From: an uncultured Bacteroides sp.
GTDB taxonomy: Bacteria > Bacteroidota > Bacteroidia > Bacteroidales > Bacteroidaceae
Direction: 5' to 3'
DNA: 64,000 bases
Assembly: GCA_900553185.1 (NCBI GenBank)
Contig: USCT01000007.1
Span: forward strand, 1 to 64,000
Shown here: piece after piece, positions 8,357 to 17,186 of the stretch
Layout: the number at the start of each line of letters is the position of its first letter
How positions within the stretch are numbered: the stretch's first letter is position 1
The notes under the pieces: generated by a model
Databases searched by the model: none
What the model was told of the DNA's origin: nothing
Seen by the model: only the letters and a program-made list of their open reading frames with translations
Made by a program: the position numbers and the translations under genes

Positions 8357-9625
8357 ATGTTATACTATTTATTTAGTTACTTAGAGCAATATGGTTTCCC
8401 CGGAGCCCGAATGTTCGGCTACGTATCCTTCCGATCGCTGATGGCCGTCATTCTGTCTCTGCTGATATCATCCATCTTCGGCGAATACTTTATCAAACTA
8501 CTGAAAAGGAAACAAATAACAGAGACACAACGGGATGCTTCTATCGACCCCTTTAACGTAAATAAAGTAGGTGTACCTACCATGGGAGGCATTATCATTA
8601 TTGTAGCGATTCTGATACCATGCCTGCTATTGGGAAAGCTGCATAATATATACATGCTTCTGATGCTGATAACTACAGTATGGCTAGGTACTCTCGGATT
8701 CCTGGACGATTACATAAAGGTATTCAGAAAAGACAAGGAAGGACTGCATGGGAAATTCAAGATTATCGGCCAGGTAGGTCTGGGCTTCATTGTAGGTATG
8801 ACATTATATCTCAGCCCGGATGTAGTGATCCGCGAAAATGTAGAAGTACAAAAAAACGGAGAGATTGTCAACGTTATACACAAAGCTGACAACGAGAAGT
8901 CTACCAAGACTACCATACCGTTCTTCAAGAACAATAACCTGGATTACGCCGACATTGTGGGATTCATGGGAGAACATGCCCAAACAGCCGGATGGATTGT
9001 TTTTGTACTTATTACAATCTTTGTGGTAACAGCCGTATCAAACGGAGCCAATCTAAACGACGGAATGGACGGTATGGCGGCAGGGAACTCAGCCATTATC
9101 GGAGTTACGCTCGGAATTTTAGCATACGTATCGAGCCACATTGAATATGCAGGATATCTGAATATCATGTATATTCCAGGCAGCGAGGAACTGGTAATTT
9201 TCATCTGCGCATTCATTGGTGCCCTGATAGGTTTTCTATGGTACAATGCTTTTCCGGCTCAGGTATTCATGGGAGATACCGGAAGTCTGACCATTGGAGG
9301 AATCATCGCCGTATTTGCCATCATCATCCACAAAGAACTGTTGATACCTATTTTATGCGGCGTCTTCCTGGTAGAAAACCTGTCGGTAATCCTGCAGGTA
9401 AAATATTTCCAGTCTGGAAAGAAAAAAGGATTGAAACGACGCGTATTTAAACGTGCACCGATTCACGATCACTTCCGGACTACAATGGCTCAGCTTGATC
9501 CGAACTGTACGTATATGTTCACACGCCCTAGCAGCGTATTTCATGAATCGAAGATTACCGTCCGTTTCTGGATTGTAACCATCGTACTAGCAGCAATAAC
9601 AATTATAACATTAAAGATAAGATAA
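8357..9625 (+). CDS. mraY: Phospho-N-acetylmuramoyl-pentapeptide transferase MraY
   Basis: This polytopic integral membrane enzyme transfers phospho-MurNAc-pentapeptide from UDP to undecaprenyl phosphate, forming lipid I. Conserved family stretches include PTMGG (about residue 75), FLDDYIKV with catalytic aspartates (about residues 115-122), NLNDGMDGMAAG (about residue 235) and the HHH-related loop RAPIHDHF. At 422 residues it is longer than the E. coli enzyme (360), mainly through a hydrophilic insert at about residues 160-195 that is common in Bacteroidota. Confidence 0.97.
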   Translation: MLYYLFSYLEQYGFPGARMFGYVSFRSLMAVILSLLISSIFGEYFIKLLKRKQITETQRDASIDPFNVNKVGVPTMGGIIIIVAILIPCLLLGKLHNIYMLLMLITTVWLGTLGFLDDYIKVFRKDKEGLHGKFKIIGQVGLGFIVGMTLYLSPDVVIRENVEVQKNGEIVNVIHKADNEKSTKTTIPFFKNNNLDYADIVGFMGEHAQTAGWIVFVLITIFVVTAVSNGANLNDGMDGMAAGNSAIIGVTLGILAYVSSHIEYAGYLNIMYIPGSEELVIFICAFIGALIGFLWYNAFPAQVFMGDTGSLTIGGIIAVFAIIIHKELLIPILCGVFLVENLSVILQVKYFQSGKKKGLKRRVFKRAPIHDHFRTTMAQLDPNCTYMFTRPSSVFHESKITVRFWIVTIVLAAITIITLKIR

Positions 9626-9631
9626 AAAGCC

Positions 9632-10966
9632 ATGGCAAAAAGAATGGTCATCTTAGGAGCCGGTGAGAGCGGCACGGGAGCTGCCGTATTGGCACAGAAA
9701 CAAGGGTTTGACACCTTTGTTTCAGACATGTCCCAGATAAAGGACAAATACAAAAACATGCTAAACGAAAAAGGCATTCAATGGGAAGAAGGAAAACATA
9801 CCGAGGAACTGATTCTGAATGCCGATGAGGTAATCAAGAGTCCGGGCATCCCCAATGACGCCCCGATGATTCTCAAACTGAAGGCACAGGGTACACCCAT
9901 CATCTCTGAAATAGAATTTGCAGGACGGTATACACATGCCAAGATGATTTGTATCACAGGTAGTAACGGTAAAACGACTACGACTTCCTTGATCTATCAT
10001 ATTTTCAAGAAAGCCGGACTGAATGTAGGACTGGCAGGCAACATCGGCCAAAGCCTGGCTTATCAGGTAGCCGAGTGCAATTATGACTACTACGTCATTG
10101 AACTGAGCAGCTTCCAGCTGGACAACATGTATAAGTTCCATGCAAACATCGCAGTGCTGATGAATATCACACCGGATCACCTGGACCGCTACGACTACAA
10201 ACTGCAAAACTATGTAGATGCCAAATTCCGCATCATACAAAACCAGACCAATGAAGACGCCTTCATTTTCTGGAACGATGATCCGGTTATCCAACGTGAA
10301 CTGCATAAATATGGCATACACGGCCAATACTATCCATTTGCAGAAAAAAAGGAGGAAGGAGCCGCAGCCTTCGTAGAAGAGAACAAGGTATGCTTTACCC
10401 GTCCCATCGCCTTTAACATGGAGCAAGAGGAACTGGCACTGACCGGCACACACAACCTGTTTAACTCAATGGCAGCCGGTATTTCTGCCAATATCGCAGG
10501 TATTCGCAAGGAATGTATTCGTGAAGCTTTAAGCGACTTCAAGGGAGTAGAACACCGTCTGGAAAAGGTAGCCCGCGTACGGGGAGTAGAATATATCAAC
10601 GATTCCAAGGCTACCAATGTAAATTCCTGCTGGTATGCCTTACAAAGCATGAAAACCAAAACTGTACTCATTTTAGGAGGAAAAGACAAAGGAAACGACT
10701 ATAATGAAATAGCCCAGCTGGTAAAAGAGAAATGCTCAGGTCTGATTTTTCTGGGCCTTCACAATGAAAAGCTTCATGCTTTCTTTGACAGCTTCGGCTT
10801 ACCGATTGTGGACGTACAAAGCATGCCGGACGCCGTAAACGCAGCGTATAAGATGGCACAAAAAGGTGAAACTGTTTTGTTAAGTCCGTGCTGTGCCAGC
10901 TTCGACCTGTTCAAAAGCTACGAAGACAGAGGTGACCAATTCAAAGAATGTGTAAACAAACTATAA
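9632..10966 (+). CDS. murD: UDP-N-acetylmuramoylalanine--D-glutamate ligase MurD
   Basis: This 444-residue cytoplasmic Mur ligase adds D-glutamate to UDP-MurNAc-L-Ala. It has an N-terminal Rossmann-like UDP-binding domain (VILGAGESGTGAA), the ATP loop G110-S-N-G-K-T115 and the central-domain signature NITPDHLDRY. It lies 6 bp after mraY and 16 bp before ftsW. Confidence 0.96.
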   Translation: MAKRMVILGAGESGTGAAVLAQKQGFDTFVSDMSQIKDKYKNMLNEKGIQWEEGKHTEELILNADEVIKSPGIPNDAPMILKLKAQGTPIISEIEFAGRYTHAKMICITGSNGKTTTTSLIYHIFKKAGLNVGLAGNIGQSLAYQVAECNYDYYVIELSSFQLDNMYKFHANIAVLMNITPDHLDRYDYKLQNYVDAKFRIIQNQTNEDAFIFWNDDPVIQRELHKYGIHGQYYPFAEKKEEGAAAFVEENKVCFTRPIAFNMEQEELALTGTHNLFNSMAAGISANIAGIRKECIREALSDFKGVEHRLEKVARVRGVEYINDSKATNVNSCWYALQSMKTKTVLILGGKDKGNDYNEIAQLVKEKCSGLIFLGLHNEKLHAFFDSFGLPIVDVQSMPDAVNAAYKMAQKGETVLLSPCCASFDLFKSYEDRGDQFKECVNKL

Positions 10967-10982
10967 AAGAAGATACCCAAAG

Positions 10983-12287
10983 ATGGATCTGCTGAAAAAT
11001 CTGTTCAAAGGCGACAAAGTAGTATGGATTATCTACCTGCTGCTTTGCCTCATTTCAATCATCGAGGTATTCAGTGCATCAAGTACATTAACCTACAAAA
11101 GCGGTGATCACTGGGGACCTATCACTACACACATGCTCCTGCTCATGACAGGTACAGTAGTGGTTATTGTTGCCCATAACATTCCGACACGCTGGTTCAA
11201 GGCCTTCAATGCATTGCTGCCGCTGTCATGGCTCATGCTGATAGCCGTATTCGTCATCGGTGCGCTAACCAACGGAGCCAAACGATGGATTGACTTAGGC
11301 TTTTTCAGGTTTCAACCGTCAGAAGTTGCCAAAATGGCTACTATTATAACTACCGCTTACATTCTTTCACGTCTGCAAGAAGAAGATGGAGCCAATAAAA
11401 GAGCTTTCAAGTATATTCTCTGGATCACGGGTATTACCTGCGCACTGATTTTTACAGAAAACCTGTCAACAGCTCTATTGCTGGCAGGCAGCGTAGTGCT
11501 CCTGATGTTTATCGGACGCGTACCTTTTAAACAATTAGGGGCCTTGGTAGGTGTCGCAATCGGCTTCCTCCTGCTATGCGTAACCATCATCGAGAAAGTG
11601 CCATCCCAAACATGGGATGACATCGGATTACACCGAATGACGACCTGGCAATCCCGACTGGACAACTATTTCAATAAAGAAGAAATACCGGCTGCGAAAT
11701 TCGATATTGACAAAGATGCTCAGATAGCACATGCCAATATTGCGATCGCCAGCAGTCATATTCTTGGGAAAGGTCCTGGTAATAGTGTACAACGGGATTT
11801 CCTGTCACAAGCATTCTCCGATTTTATATATGCCATTATCATCGAAGAACTCGGACTGGTAGGTGGAGCCTGTGTAGCACTGTTATATATTCTCCTGCTC
11901 ACCCGTATTGCTAAAATCGTTCGAAAGTGTGACAATGCCTATTTCAGCCTGATGATTATCGGATTCGGAATTCTTATCGTCCTGCAAGCCATGTTCAATA
12001 TGCTGGTTGCCGTAGGAATCATTCCCGTCACCGGACAGCCGTTACCCATGATCAGTAAAGGAGGAACGTCAACATTGATAAATAGCGCCTACATCGGCCT
12101 CATCCTGGCAGTAAGCCGATACGTAGATACCCAGGAAGAAAAACGAAAAGAAGAGGAAGAAAAACAAGCTGAAGTTCATGCAGCTGCAGTCAATCTACTG
12201 CAACAGGCTGTAGAATTGGGACAACAAGCACCCGGAACAATGGATTCTGAATCAACAATTCCAGAAACGACAAGAAAAGATGTTTAA
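10983..12287 (+). CDS. ftsW: Septal peptidoglycan polymerase FtsW (SEDS family)
   Basis: This 434-residue SEDS glycosyltransferase has about ten transmembrane helices and is the partner of FtsI in septal wall synthesis. Family signatures are GAKRWIDLGFFRFQPSEVAK (about residues 97-116) and PVTGQPLPMISKGGTS near the C-terminus. A hydrophilic, glutamate- and glutamine-rich cytoplasmic tail (about 50 residues) follows the last helix. FtsW rather than RodA is chosen because of the dcw context. Confidence 0.95.
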   Translation: MDLLKNLFKGDKVVWIIYLLLCLISIIEVFSASSTLTYKSGDHWGPITTHMLLLMTGTVVVIVAHNIPTRWFKAFNALLPLSWLMLIAVFVIGALTNGAKRWIDLGFFRFQPSEVAKMATIITTAYILSRLQEEDGANKRAFKYILWITGITCALIFTENLSTALLLAGSVVLLMFIGRVPFKQLGALVGVAIGFLLLCVTIIEKVPSQTWDDIGLHRMTTWQSRLDNYFNKEEIPAAKFDIDKDAQIAHANIAIASSHILGKGPGNSVQRDFLSQAFSDFIYAIIIEELGLVGGACVALLYILLLTRIAKIVRKCDNAYFSLMIIGFGILIVLQAMFNMLVAVGIIPVTGQPLPMISKGGTSTLINSAYIGLILAVSRYVDTQEEKRKEEEEKQAEVHAAAVNLLQQAVELGQQAPGTMDSESTIPETTRKDV

Positions 12288-12323
12288 AAAAGGCTAAGAA
12301 TAACTATTTTACGAGTTTATTCC

Positions 12324-12331
12324 TAACTTTG
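12324..12331 (+). promoter_or_regulatory. Internal promoter -7 box upstream of murG
   Basis: TAACTTTG matches TAnnTTTG and is followed by GC, as is common in Bacteroides promoters. It sits in the 62-bp gap between ftsW and the murG ATG, the largest gap inside the cluster. No good -33 box is present. Confidence 0.5.
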
Positions 12332-12349
12332 CAAAGAAATGAAGAAATT

Positions 12350-13480
12350 ATGAAAGACAATATACGTATAATCATCAGCGGAGGTGGAACAGGGGGACAT
12401 ATTTTCCCGGCTGTTTCCATTGCCAACGCCCTTAAAGAACAGCATCCGGACATAGAAATATTGTTTGTAGGTGCCGAAGGACGAATGGAAATGCAACGTG
12501 TTCCTGCCGCAGGTTATAAAATAATAGGTTTGCCTGTAGCCGGATTCGATCGTAAACATTTATGGAAAAACATCGGCGTACTAATCAAACTGGTACGCAG
12601 CCAACTAAAAGCACGCCAAATAATCAAGGACTTCAAGCCGCATGCCGCTGTAGGTGTAGGCGGATACGCAAGCGGTCCCACCCTGAAAGTGGCAGGAATG
12701 ATGGGAATCCCAACCTTGATTCAGGAACAGAACTCGTATGCAGGAGTAACCAATAAACTGTTAGCGAAAAAGGCATGCAAAATATGTGTAGCCTACGAGG
12801 GCATGGAACGCTTTTTCGATAAAGAAAAAATTATCCTGACGGGAAATCCTGTTCGTCAGGGATTGCTGACACAAGCCATCAGTAAGGAAGAAGCCATCAG
12901 AAAATTTGGCCTTGACCCGCAGAAAAAAACCATTCTCATTGTGGGAGGAAGTCTGGGCGCACGAACCATCAACAACTGCGTAATGCACGGACTGGAAAAG
13001 ATCAAGAACTCAGGTGTACAGTTTATCTGGCAAACGGGAAAGTTCTACATCGATGAAGCCAAAGCAACAGTAGCCAAGGTCGGAAACTTACCAATGCTAC
13101 ACACTACAGACTTCATATCTGACATGGCTGCTGCCTATAGCGCTGCCGATTTGGTCATCAGCCGTGCAGGTGCCGGTTCCATTTCTGAGTTCTGCCTGTT
13201 GCAGAAACCAGTAATATTGGTACCTTCACCCAATGTAGCGGAAGATCACCAGACAAAAAATGCACTGGCACTGGTCAACAAGGATGCAGCTCTTTATGTA
13301 AAAGACATGGAAGCCGAACAGAAACTGCTCGACTTAGCAATCCAGACAGTACAGCAACCGGATACATTAACCAAGTTAAGTACAAACATAGCAAAGCTAG
13401 CCTTCAAGGATTCGGCAAACGTAATAGCCAACGAAGTCTATAAGCTAGCCATAAATTACCAAAAAAGAAATGAACATTAA
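12350..13480 (+). CDS. murG: UDP-GlcNAc:undecaprenyl-pyrophosphoryl-MurNAc-pentapeptide transferase MurG
   Basis: This peripheral membrane GT28 glycosyltransferase converts lipid I to lipid II. Motifs are the glycine-rich loop GGGTGGHIFPA (residues 9-19), a second G-rich loop VGVGGYASGP (about residues 101-110), and the UDP-GlcNAc site SRAGAGSISE (about residues 265-274). The frame can be extended to a TTG at 12329, but that codon lies inside the -7 promoter box, so the ATG at 12350 (376 residues) is chosen. The last 11 bp overlap murC, which suggests translational coupling. Confidence 0.95.
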   Translation: MKDNIRIIISGGGTGGHIFPAVSIANALKEQHPDIEILFVGAEGRMEMQRVPAAGYKIIGLPVAGFDRKHLWKNIGVLIKLVRSQLKARQIIKDFKPHAAVGVGGYASGPTLKVAGMMGIPTLIQEQNSYAGVTNKLLAKKACKICVAYEGMERFFDKEKIILTGNPVRQGLLTQAISKEEAIRKFGLDPQKKTILIVGGSLGARTINNCVMHGLEKIKNSGVQFIWQTGKFYIDEAKATVAKVGNLPMLHTTDFISDMAAAYSAADLVISRAGAGSISEFCLLQKPVILVPSPNVAEDHQTKNALALVNKDAALYVKDMEAEQKLLDLAIQTVQQPDTLTKLSTNIAKLAFKDSANVIANEVYKLAINYQKRNEH

Positions 13481-14846
13481 TACACTGAAAGCTGTCTATT
13501 TCATCGGTGCCGGAGGTATCGGTATGAGCGCATTGGTCCGCTATTTTCTTTCTAAAGGGAAGAAAGTAGCAGGATACGACCGTACACCCAGCGAACTGAC
13601 AGAAAAACTGAACCAGGAAGGAGCAGCTATTCATTACGAAGAAAATATTTCATTGATTCCTGATGATTTCAGGGATCCTGAAACCACGCTCATCGTTTAT
13701 ACCCCGGCTATTCCTTCCAACCATAAAGAACTTACATATTTCCGTGAAAACGGTTTCGAAATCCAGAAACGGGCACAGGTTCTGGGTATGCTGACCCGTA
13801 CGGAAAAAGGAATGTGCGTAGCAGGCACTCATGGAAAGACAACAACTTCTACCATGGCTGCTCACCTGTTGTATCAGTCACACGTAAAATGCAACGCCTT
13901 TTTAGGAGGTATCTCCAAAAACTATGGGACCAATCTGTTACTGTCCGACAAAAGTGACCTGGTAGTTATCGAAGCAGATGAATTCGACCGCTCTTTCCAC
14001 TGGCTGACTCCATACGCCACAGTAATTACGGCAACAGATTCAGACCACCTGGATATTTACGGAACTCATGAAGCCTACGTAGAAAGCTTCCGTAAATATA
14101 CCTCATTGATCCGTCCGGGAGGGTATCTGATAATCAAGCAGGGAATCGATCTGAAACCAGATGTACAGCCCGGTGTAACAACTTATACGTATGCTACCCA
14201 CGCAGGAGACTTTCATGCAGAAAATATCCAAATATCTAATGGCGAAATTAAATTCGATTTCGTTTCACCATTGGGCAATATTTCCGATATTTGCTTGGGA
14301 GTACCTGTCTACGTCAATATAGAAAACGGGATTGCAGCCATGGCACTTGCACAAATAGGCGGTGCCACGTCTGAAGAAATCCGTATGGCTATGGCCACAT
14401 TCCAAGGTGTAGATCGCCGATTCGATTTCAAGATCAAGAACGATCACATCGTTTTACTGAGCGATTATGCCCATCATCCGGCTGAAATCAAGCAAAGTAT
14501 TACTTCTATCCGGACATTATATCCGAACAAGAAAATAACTGCAATATTCCAGCCTCATCTATATACACGTACACGTGACTTTTATAAAGATTTTGCCGAC
14601 AGCCTGTCATTACTGGACGAAGTGATTCTGCTGGATATTTATCCGGCACGCGAACAGCCGATTCCAGGAGTTACAAGCCAGTTAATTTATGATAACCTCC
14701 GTCCAGGTATCGAAAAATGCCTGTGTAAAAAGGAAGACCTGATCAACTTATTGAAAGATAAGCCACTGGAAGTCCTAATTACACTAGGAGCCGGAGACAT
14801 TGACAACTATGTACCACAAATTTCTGAATTACTGAAGAATAGATGA
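13470..14846 (+). CDS. murC: UDP-N-acetylmuramate--L-alanine ligase MurC
   Basis: This 458-residue Mur ligase attaches the first peptide residue (L-Ala) to UDP-MurNAc. It has the N-terminal loop GAGGIGMSAL, the ATP loop G119-T-H-G-K-T124, and DSDHLDIYG in the central domain. It overlaps murG by 11 bp at its start and ftsQ by 4 bp (ATGA) at its end. Confidence 0.97.
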   Translation: MNINTLKAVYFIGAGGIGMSALVRYFLSKGKKVAGYDRTPSELTEKLNQEGAAIHYEENISLIPDDFRDPETTLIVYTPAIPSNHKELTYFRENGFEIQKRAQVLGMLTRTEKGMCVAGTHGKTTTSTMAAHLLYQSHVKCNAFLGGISKNYGTNLLLSDKSDLVVIEADEFDRSFHWLTPYATVITATDSDHLDIYGTHEAYVESFRKYTSLIRPGGYLIIKQGIDLKPDVQPGVTTYTYATHAGDFHAENIQISNGEIKFDFVSPLGNISDICLGVPVYVNIENGIAAMALAQIGGATSEEIRMAMATFQGVDRRFDFKIKNDHIVLLSDYAHHPAEIKQSITSIRTLYPNKKITAIFQPHLYTRTRDFYKDFADSLSLLDEVILLDIYPAREQPIPGVTSQLIYDNLRPGIEKCLCKKEDLINLLKDKPLEVLITLGAGDIDNYVPQISELLKNR

Positions 14847-15580
14847 TAAAACGTTTTTTTATACTCTGCCTGTCTGTATTGGTAATCGGTTACCTCATTG
14901 TAGCCATTACCACCATGAATCGCCAGCCTGCAAACGAGGTTTGCAAGGGTGTGGAACTGACTGTGAAAGACAGTGTAGACTACGGATACATCACCCCTAA
15001 AGGTATCAAGAATATTTTGAACCTAAACGGACTGTATCCCGAAGGAAAACGTATCGGAGACATCAATGTCCGGTCGCTGGAAAAGGCCCTTATGAACCAC
15101 CCGTTTATATCCGAGGTCGAATGTTATCTCACTTCCAGCGACAAAGTCCACATCGAAGTATACCAGCGAATTCCTTTGCTACGGGTAATGAGTAGCAATG
15201 GTGATGATTATTACATCGACAACCAGGGAAAAACCATGCCGGTTCGAAACACTTCGGTTCATGTAGCTGTAGCTACCGGATTCATCGACAGAAAATTCGC
15301 GAGAAATGAATTATACGAATTAGCCTTGTATCTGCAGTCTGACCCGTTCTGGAAGTCCCAAATCGAACAGATTAATGTAACTTCCAAGCAAGAGCTGGAA
15401 CTCATTCCACGGGTAGGCGATCATCTTATCTTTCTAGGGAAAGCAGAAAACTATCCGGAGAAGTTCAGACGCCTGAAAATTTTTTATAGCGAAGCTTTAA
15501 ACCGAGTAGGATGGAACAAGTACAAGCGAATCAGTATAGAATTTAATAACCAGATTATTTGTACCAAAAAAGAGAAGTAA
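14843..15580 (+). CDS. ftsQ: Cell division protein FtsQ
   Basis: This 245-residue bitopic membrane protein has one N-terminal transmembrane helix (about residues 4-22). A periplasmic POTRA-like region follows, with G-Y-I-T-P at about residue 48 and NHPFISEVECYL at about residues 90-101. Size and topology agree with FtsQ/DivIB, and the position between murC and ftsA is the standard one. Primary sequence is poorly conserved in this family. It starts inside the murC stop (ATGA). Confidence 0.9.
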   Translation: MIKRFFILCLSVLVIGYLIVAITTMNRQPANEVCKGVELTVKDSVDYGYITPKGIKNILNLNGLYPEGKRIGDINVRSLEKALMNHPFISEVECYLTSSDKVHIEVYQRIPLLRVMSSNGDDYYIDNQGKTMPVRNTSVHVAVATGFIDRKFARNELYELALYLQSDPFWKSQIEQINVTSKQELELIPRVGDHLIFLGKAENYPEKFRRLKIFYSEALNRVGWNKYKRISIEFNNQIICTKKEK

Positions 15581-15583
15581 GAT

Positions 15584-17149
15584 ATGGCAGCAACAGATTT
15601 TATCGTAGCAATTGAACTGGGATCTACAGAGATAACAGGCATTGCAGGAAAGAAGAATGCGGACGGAAGCATCCAGATTCTCGCATATGCCAGCGAGCGT
15701 TCGTCAGATTGCATCAAGAAAGGAGCAATCTATAATCTGGATAAAACGACTCAAAGCCTTACCTCTGTCATTAAACAGTTAGAGGAAAAGCTGCAGGCTT
15801 CTATCAAAAAAGTGTACGTAGGTATAGGTGGACAATCCGTAAGAAGCCTGTACAATACAGAGACCAAACAATTGGGAGAAGATACCAAGATATCACAAGC
15901 CCTGATTGACTCTATCATGCAGGACAACCTCGAGTTCCCCCTTATCGACCAGGAAATCCTGGCGGTTGAACCGCAAGAATACAAAGTAGGGAATAATCTG
16001 TTGACCGAACCGGTAGGCATACCGGCAGACAGAATCGAGGGACACTTCCTGAACATCATCGCACGCCATTCGCTGAAAGGAAACATCAAGCAATGCTTCA
16101 AGCAAGCGGGATATGACATCGCCGATTACTTCATTTCTCCGTTGATGACAGCCAACGCCGTACTGACCAACAGTGAAAAGCGGTCAGGATGCGCGCTCGT
16201 AGACTTTGGTGCAGATACAACAACTGTTGCGGTATACAAGAGCAATATCCTCCGCCATCTGGCAGTTATTCCACTGGGAGGAAGCAATATTACCAAAGAC
16301 ATTACCAGCCAGCAAATTGAAGAAGAAGACGCCGAACAGCTGAAAATCCGTTTTGCAAGCGCTTATACGGAGCCTTCCGAAGACGAAGTAGAAATACCCA
16401 AAGAATATAACCTCGATGGCAAATGTTCGATCCGTGTTCATTTACTGGAAGAGATTGTCGAAGCACGTATGAATGAAATCCTGACCAATGTATGGAATCA
16501 GATCATGACCTCGCAATACGGCGATAAGCTGCTGGCCGGAGTCATCCTGACAGGAGGCGCTTCCAATATGCGCAACATTGACCAGGCTTTCACGCGCATC
16601 ACTAAAATAGACAAAGTACGAATTGCCAAGGCTGGAGACATCAGTCTGGTAGGTGACATCAAACTTCCCAAAGATGGCAGTCAAAATACACTGATCGGTA
16701 TACTTGCCGCAGGCAAAGAAAACTGTTGCAAGATTGATCCGAGAGGCTATCAGACCAACTTCATCGATGAAATCCAGGCTAGAGAACAAGAAGCCCGACA
16801 GAAAGAAGAAGAGCGCAAACGGAAAGAAGAACAAGAAAGGCTGGAGCGGGAAAAACGTGAAAAAGAAGAAACAGCACGCCGAGAAGCCGAAGAAGCCGCA
16901 CGCAGAAAAGAAGAGAAGTGTACCGAACTGATCGTCAAATCGAAAATGCAGGCCGAAGCAAAGAAGTTCAACGAAGCACTTACTACCCTGGAAGAAGCTT
17001 CTGCCTTGAACATCGAATCCAAGAAAGAAGAAATAGCCCAACTGGAAGTTGAGATCAACAAACAGAAAAGAGAAAGCAGCTGGTTCAACAAATGGAAAAA
17101 GAAATTCAGCCAGATCTCCGAAGATATGTTTGAAGATCCTAAAAACTAA
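15584..17149 (+). CDS. ftsA: Cell division protein FtsA with extended C-terminal coiled coil
   Basis: This actin-fold ATPase tethers FtsZ filaments to the membrane. The phosphate-1 loop reads AIELGSTEITG near residue 10. Further nucleotide-binding stretches are CALVDFGADTTTVAVY (about residues 205-220) and GVILTGGASNM (about residue 325). Canonical FtsA ends near residue 400. Here about 125 more residues follow: a Lys/Glu/Arg-rich coiled coil (about residues 395-450), a TPR-like helical stretch, and a terminal basic and aromatic helix (SSWFNKWKKKF) that may be the membrane-targeting segment. Confidence 0.94.
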   Translation: MAATDFIVAIELGSTEITGIAGKKNADGSIQILAYASERSSDCIKKGAIYNLDKTTQSLTSVIKQLEEKLQASIKKVYVGIGGQSVRSLYNTETKQLGEDTKISQALIDSIMQDNLEFPLIDQEILAVEPQEYKVGNNLLTEPVGIPADRIEGHFLNIIARHSLKGNIKQCFKQAGYDIADYFISPLMTANAVLTNSEKRSGCALVDFGADTTTVAVYKSNILRHLAVIPLGGSNITKDITSQQIEEEDAEQLKIRFASAYTEPSEDEVEIPKEYNLDGKCSIRVHLLEEIVEARMNEILTNVWNQIMTSQYGDKLLAGVILTGGASNMRNIDQAFTRITKIDKVRIAKAGDISLVGDIKLPKDGSQNTLIGILAAGKENCCKIDPRGYQTNFIDEIQAREQEARQKEEERKRKEEQERLEREKREKEETARREAEEAARRKEEKCTELIVKSKMQAEAKKFNEALTTLEEASALNIESKKEEIAQLEVEINKQKRESSWFNKWKKKFSQISEDMFEDPKN

Positions 17150-17186
17150 GGAAACATGATTATTCACCACATAATACGAGAAAATT

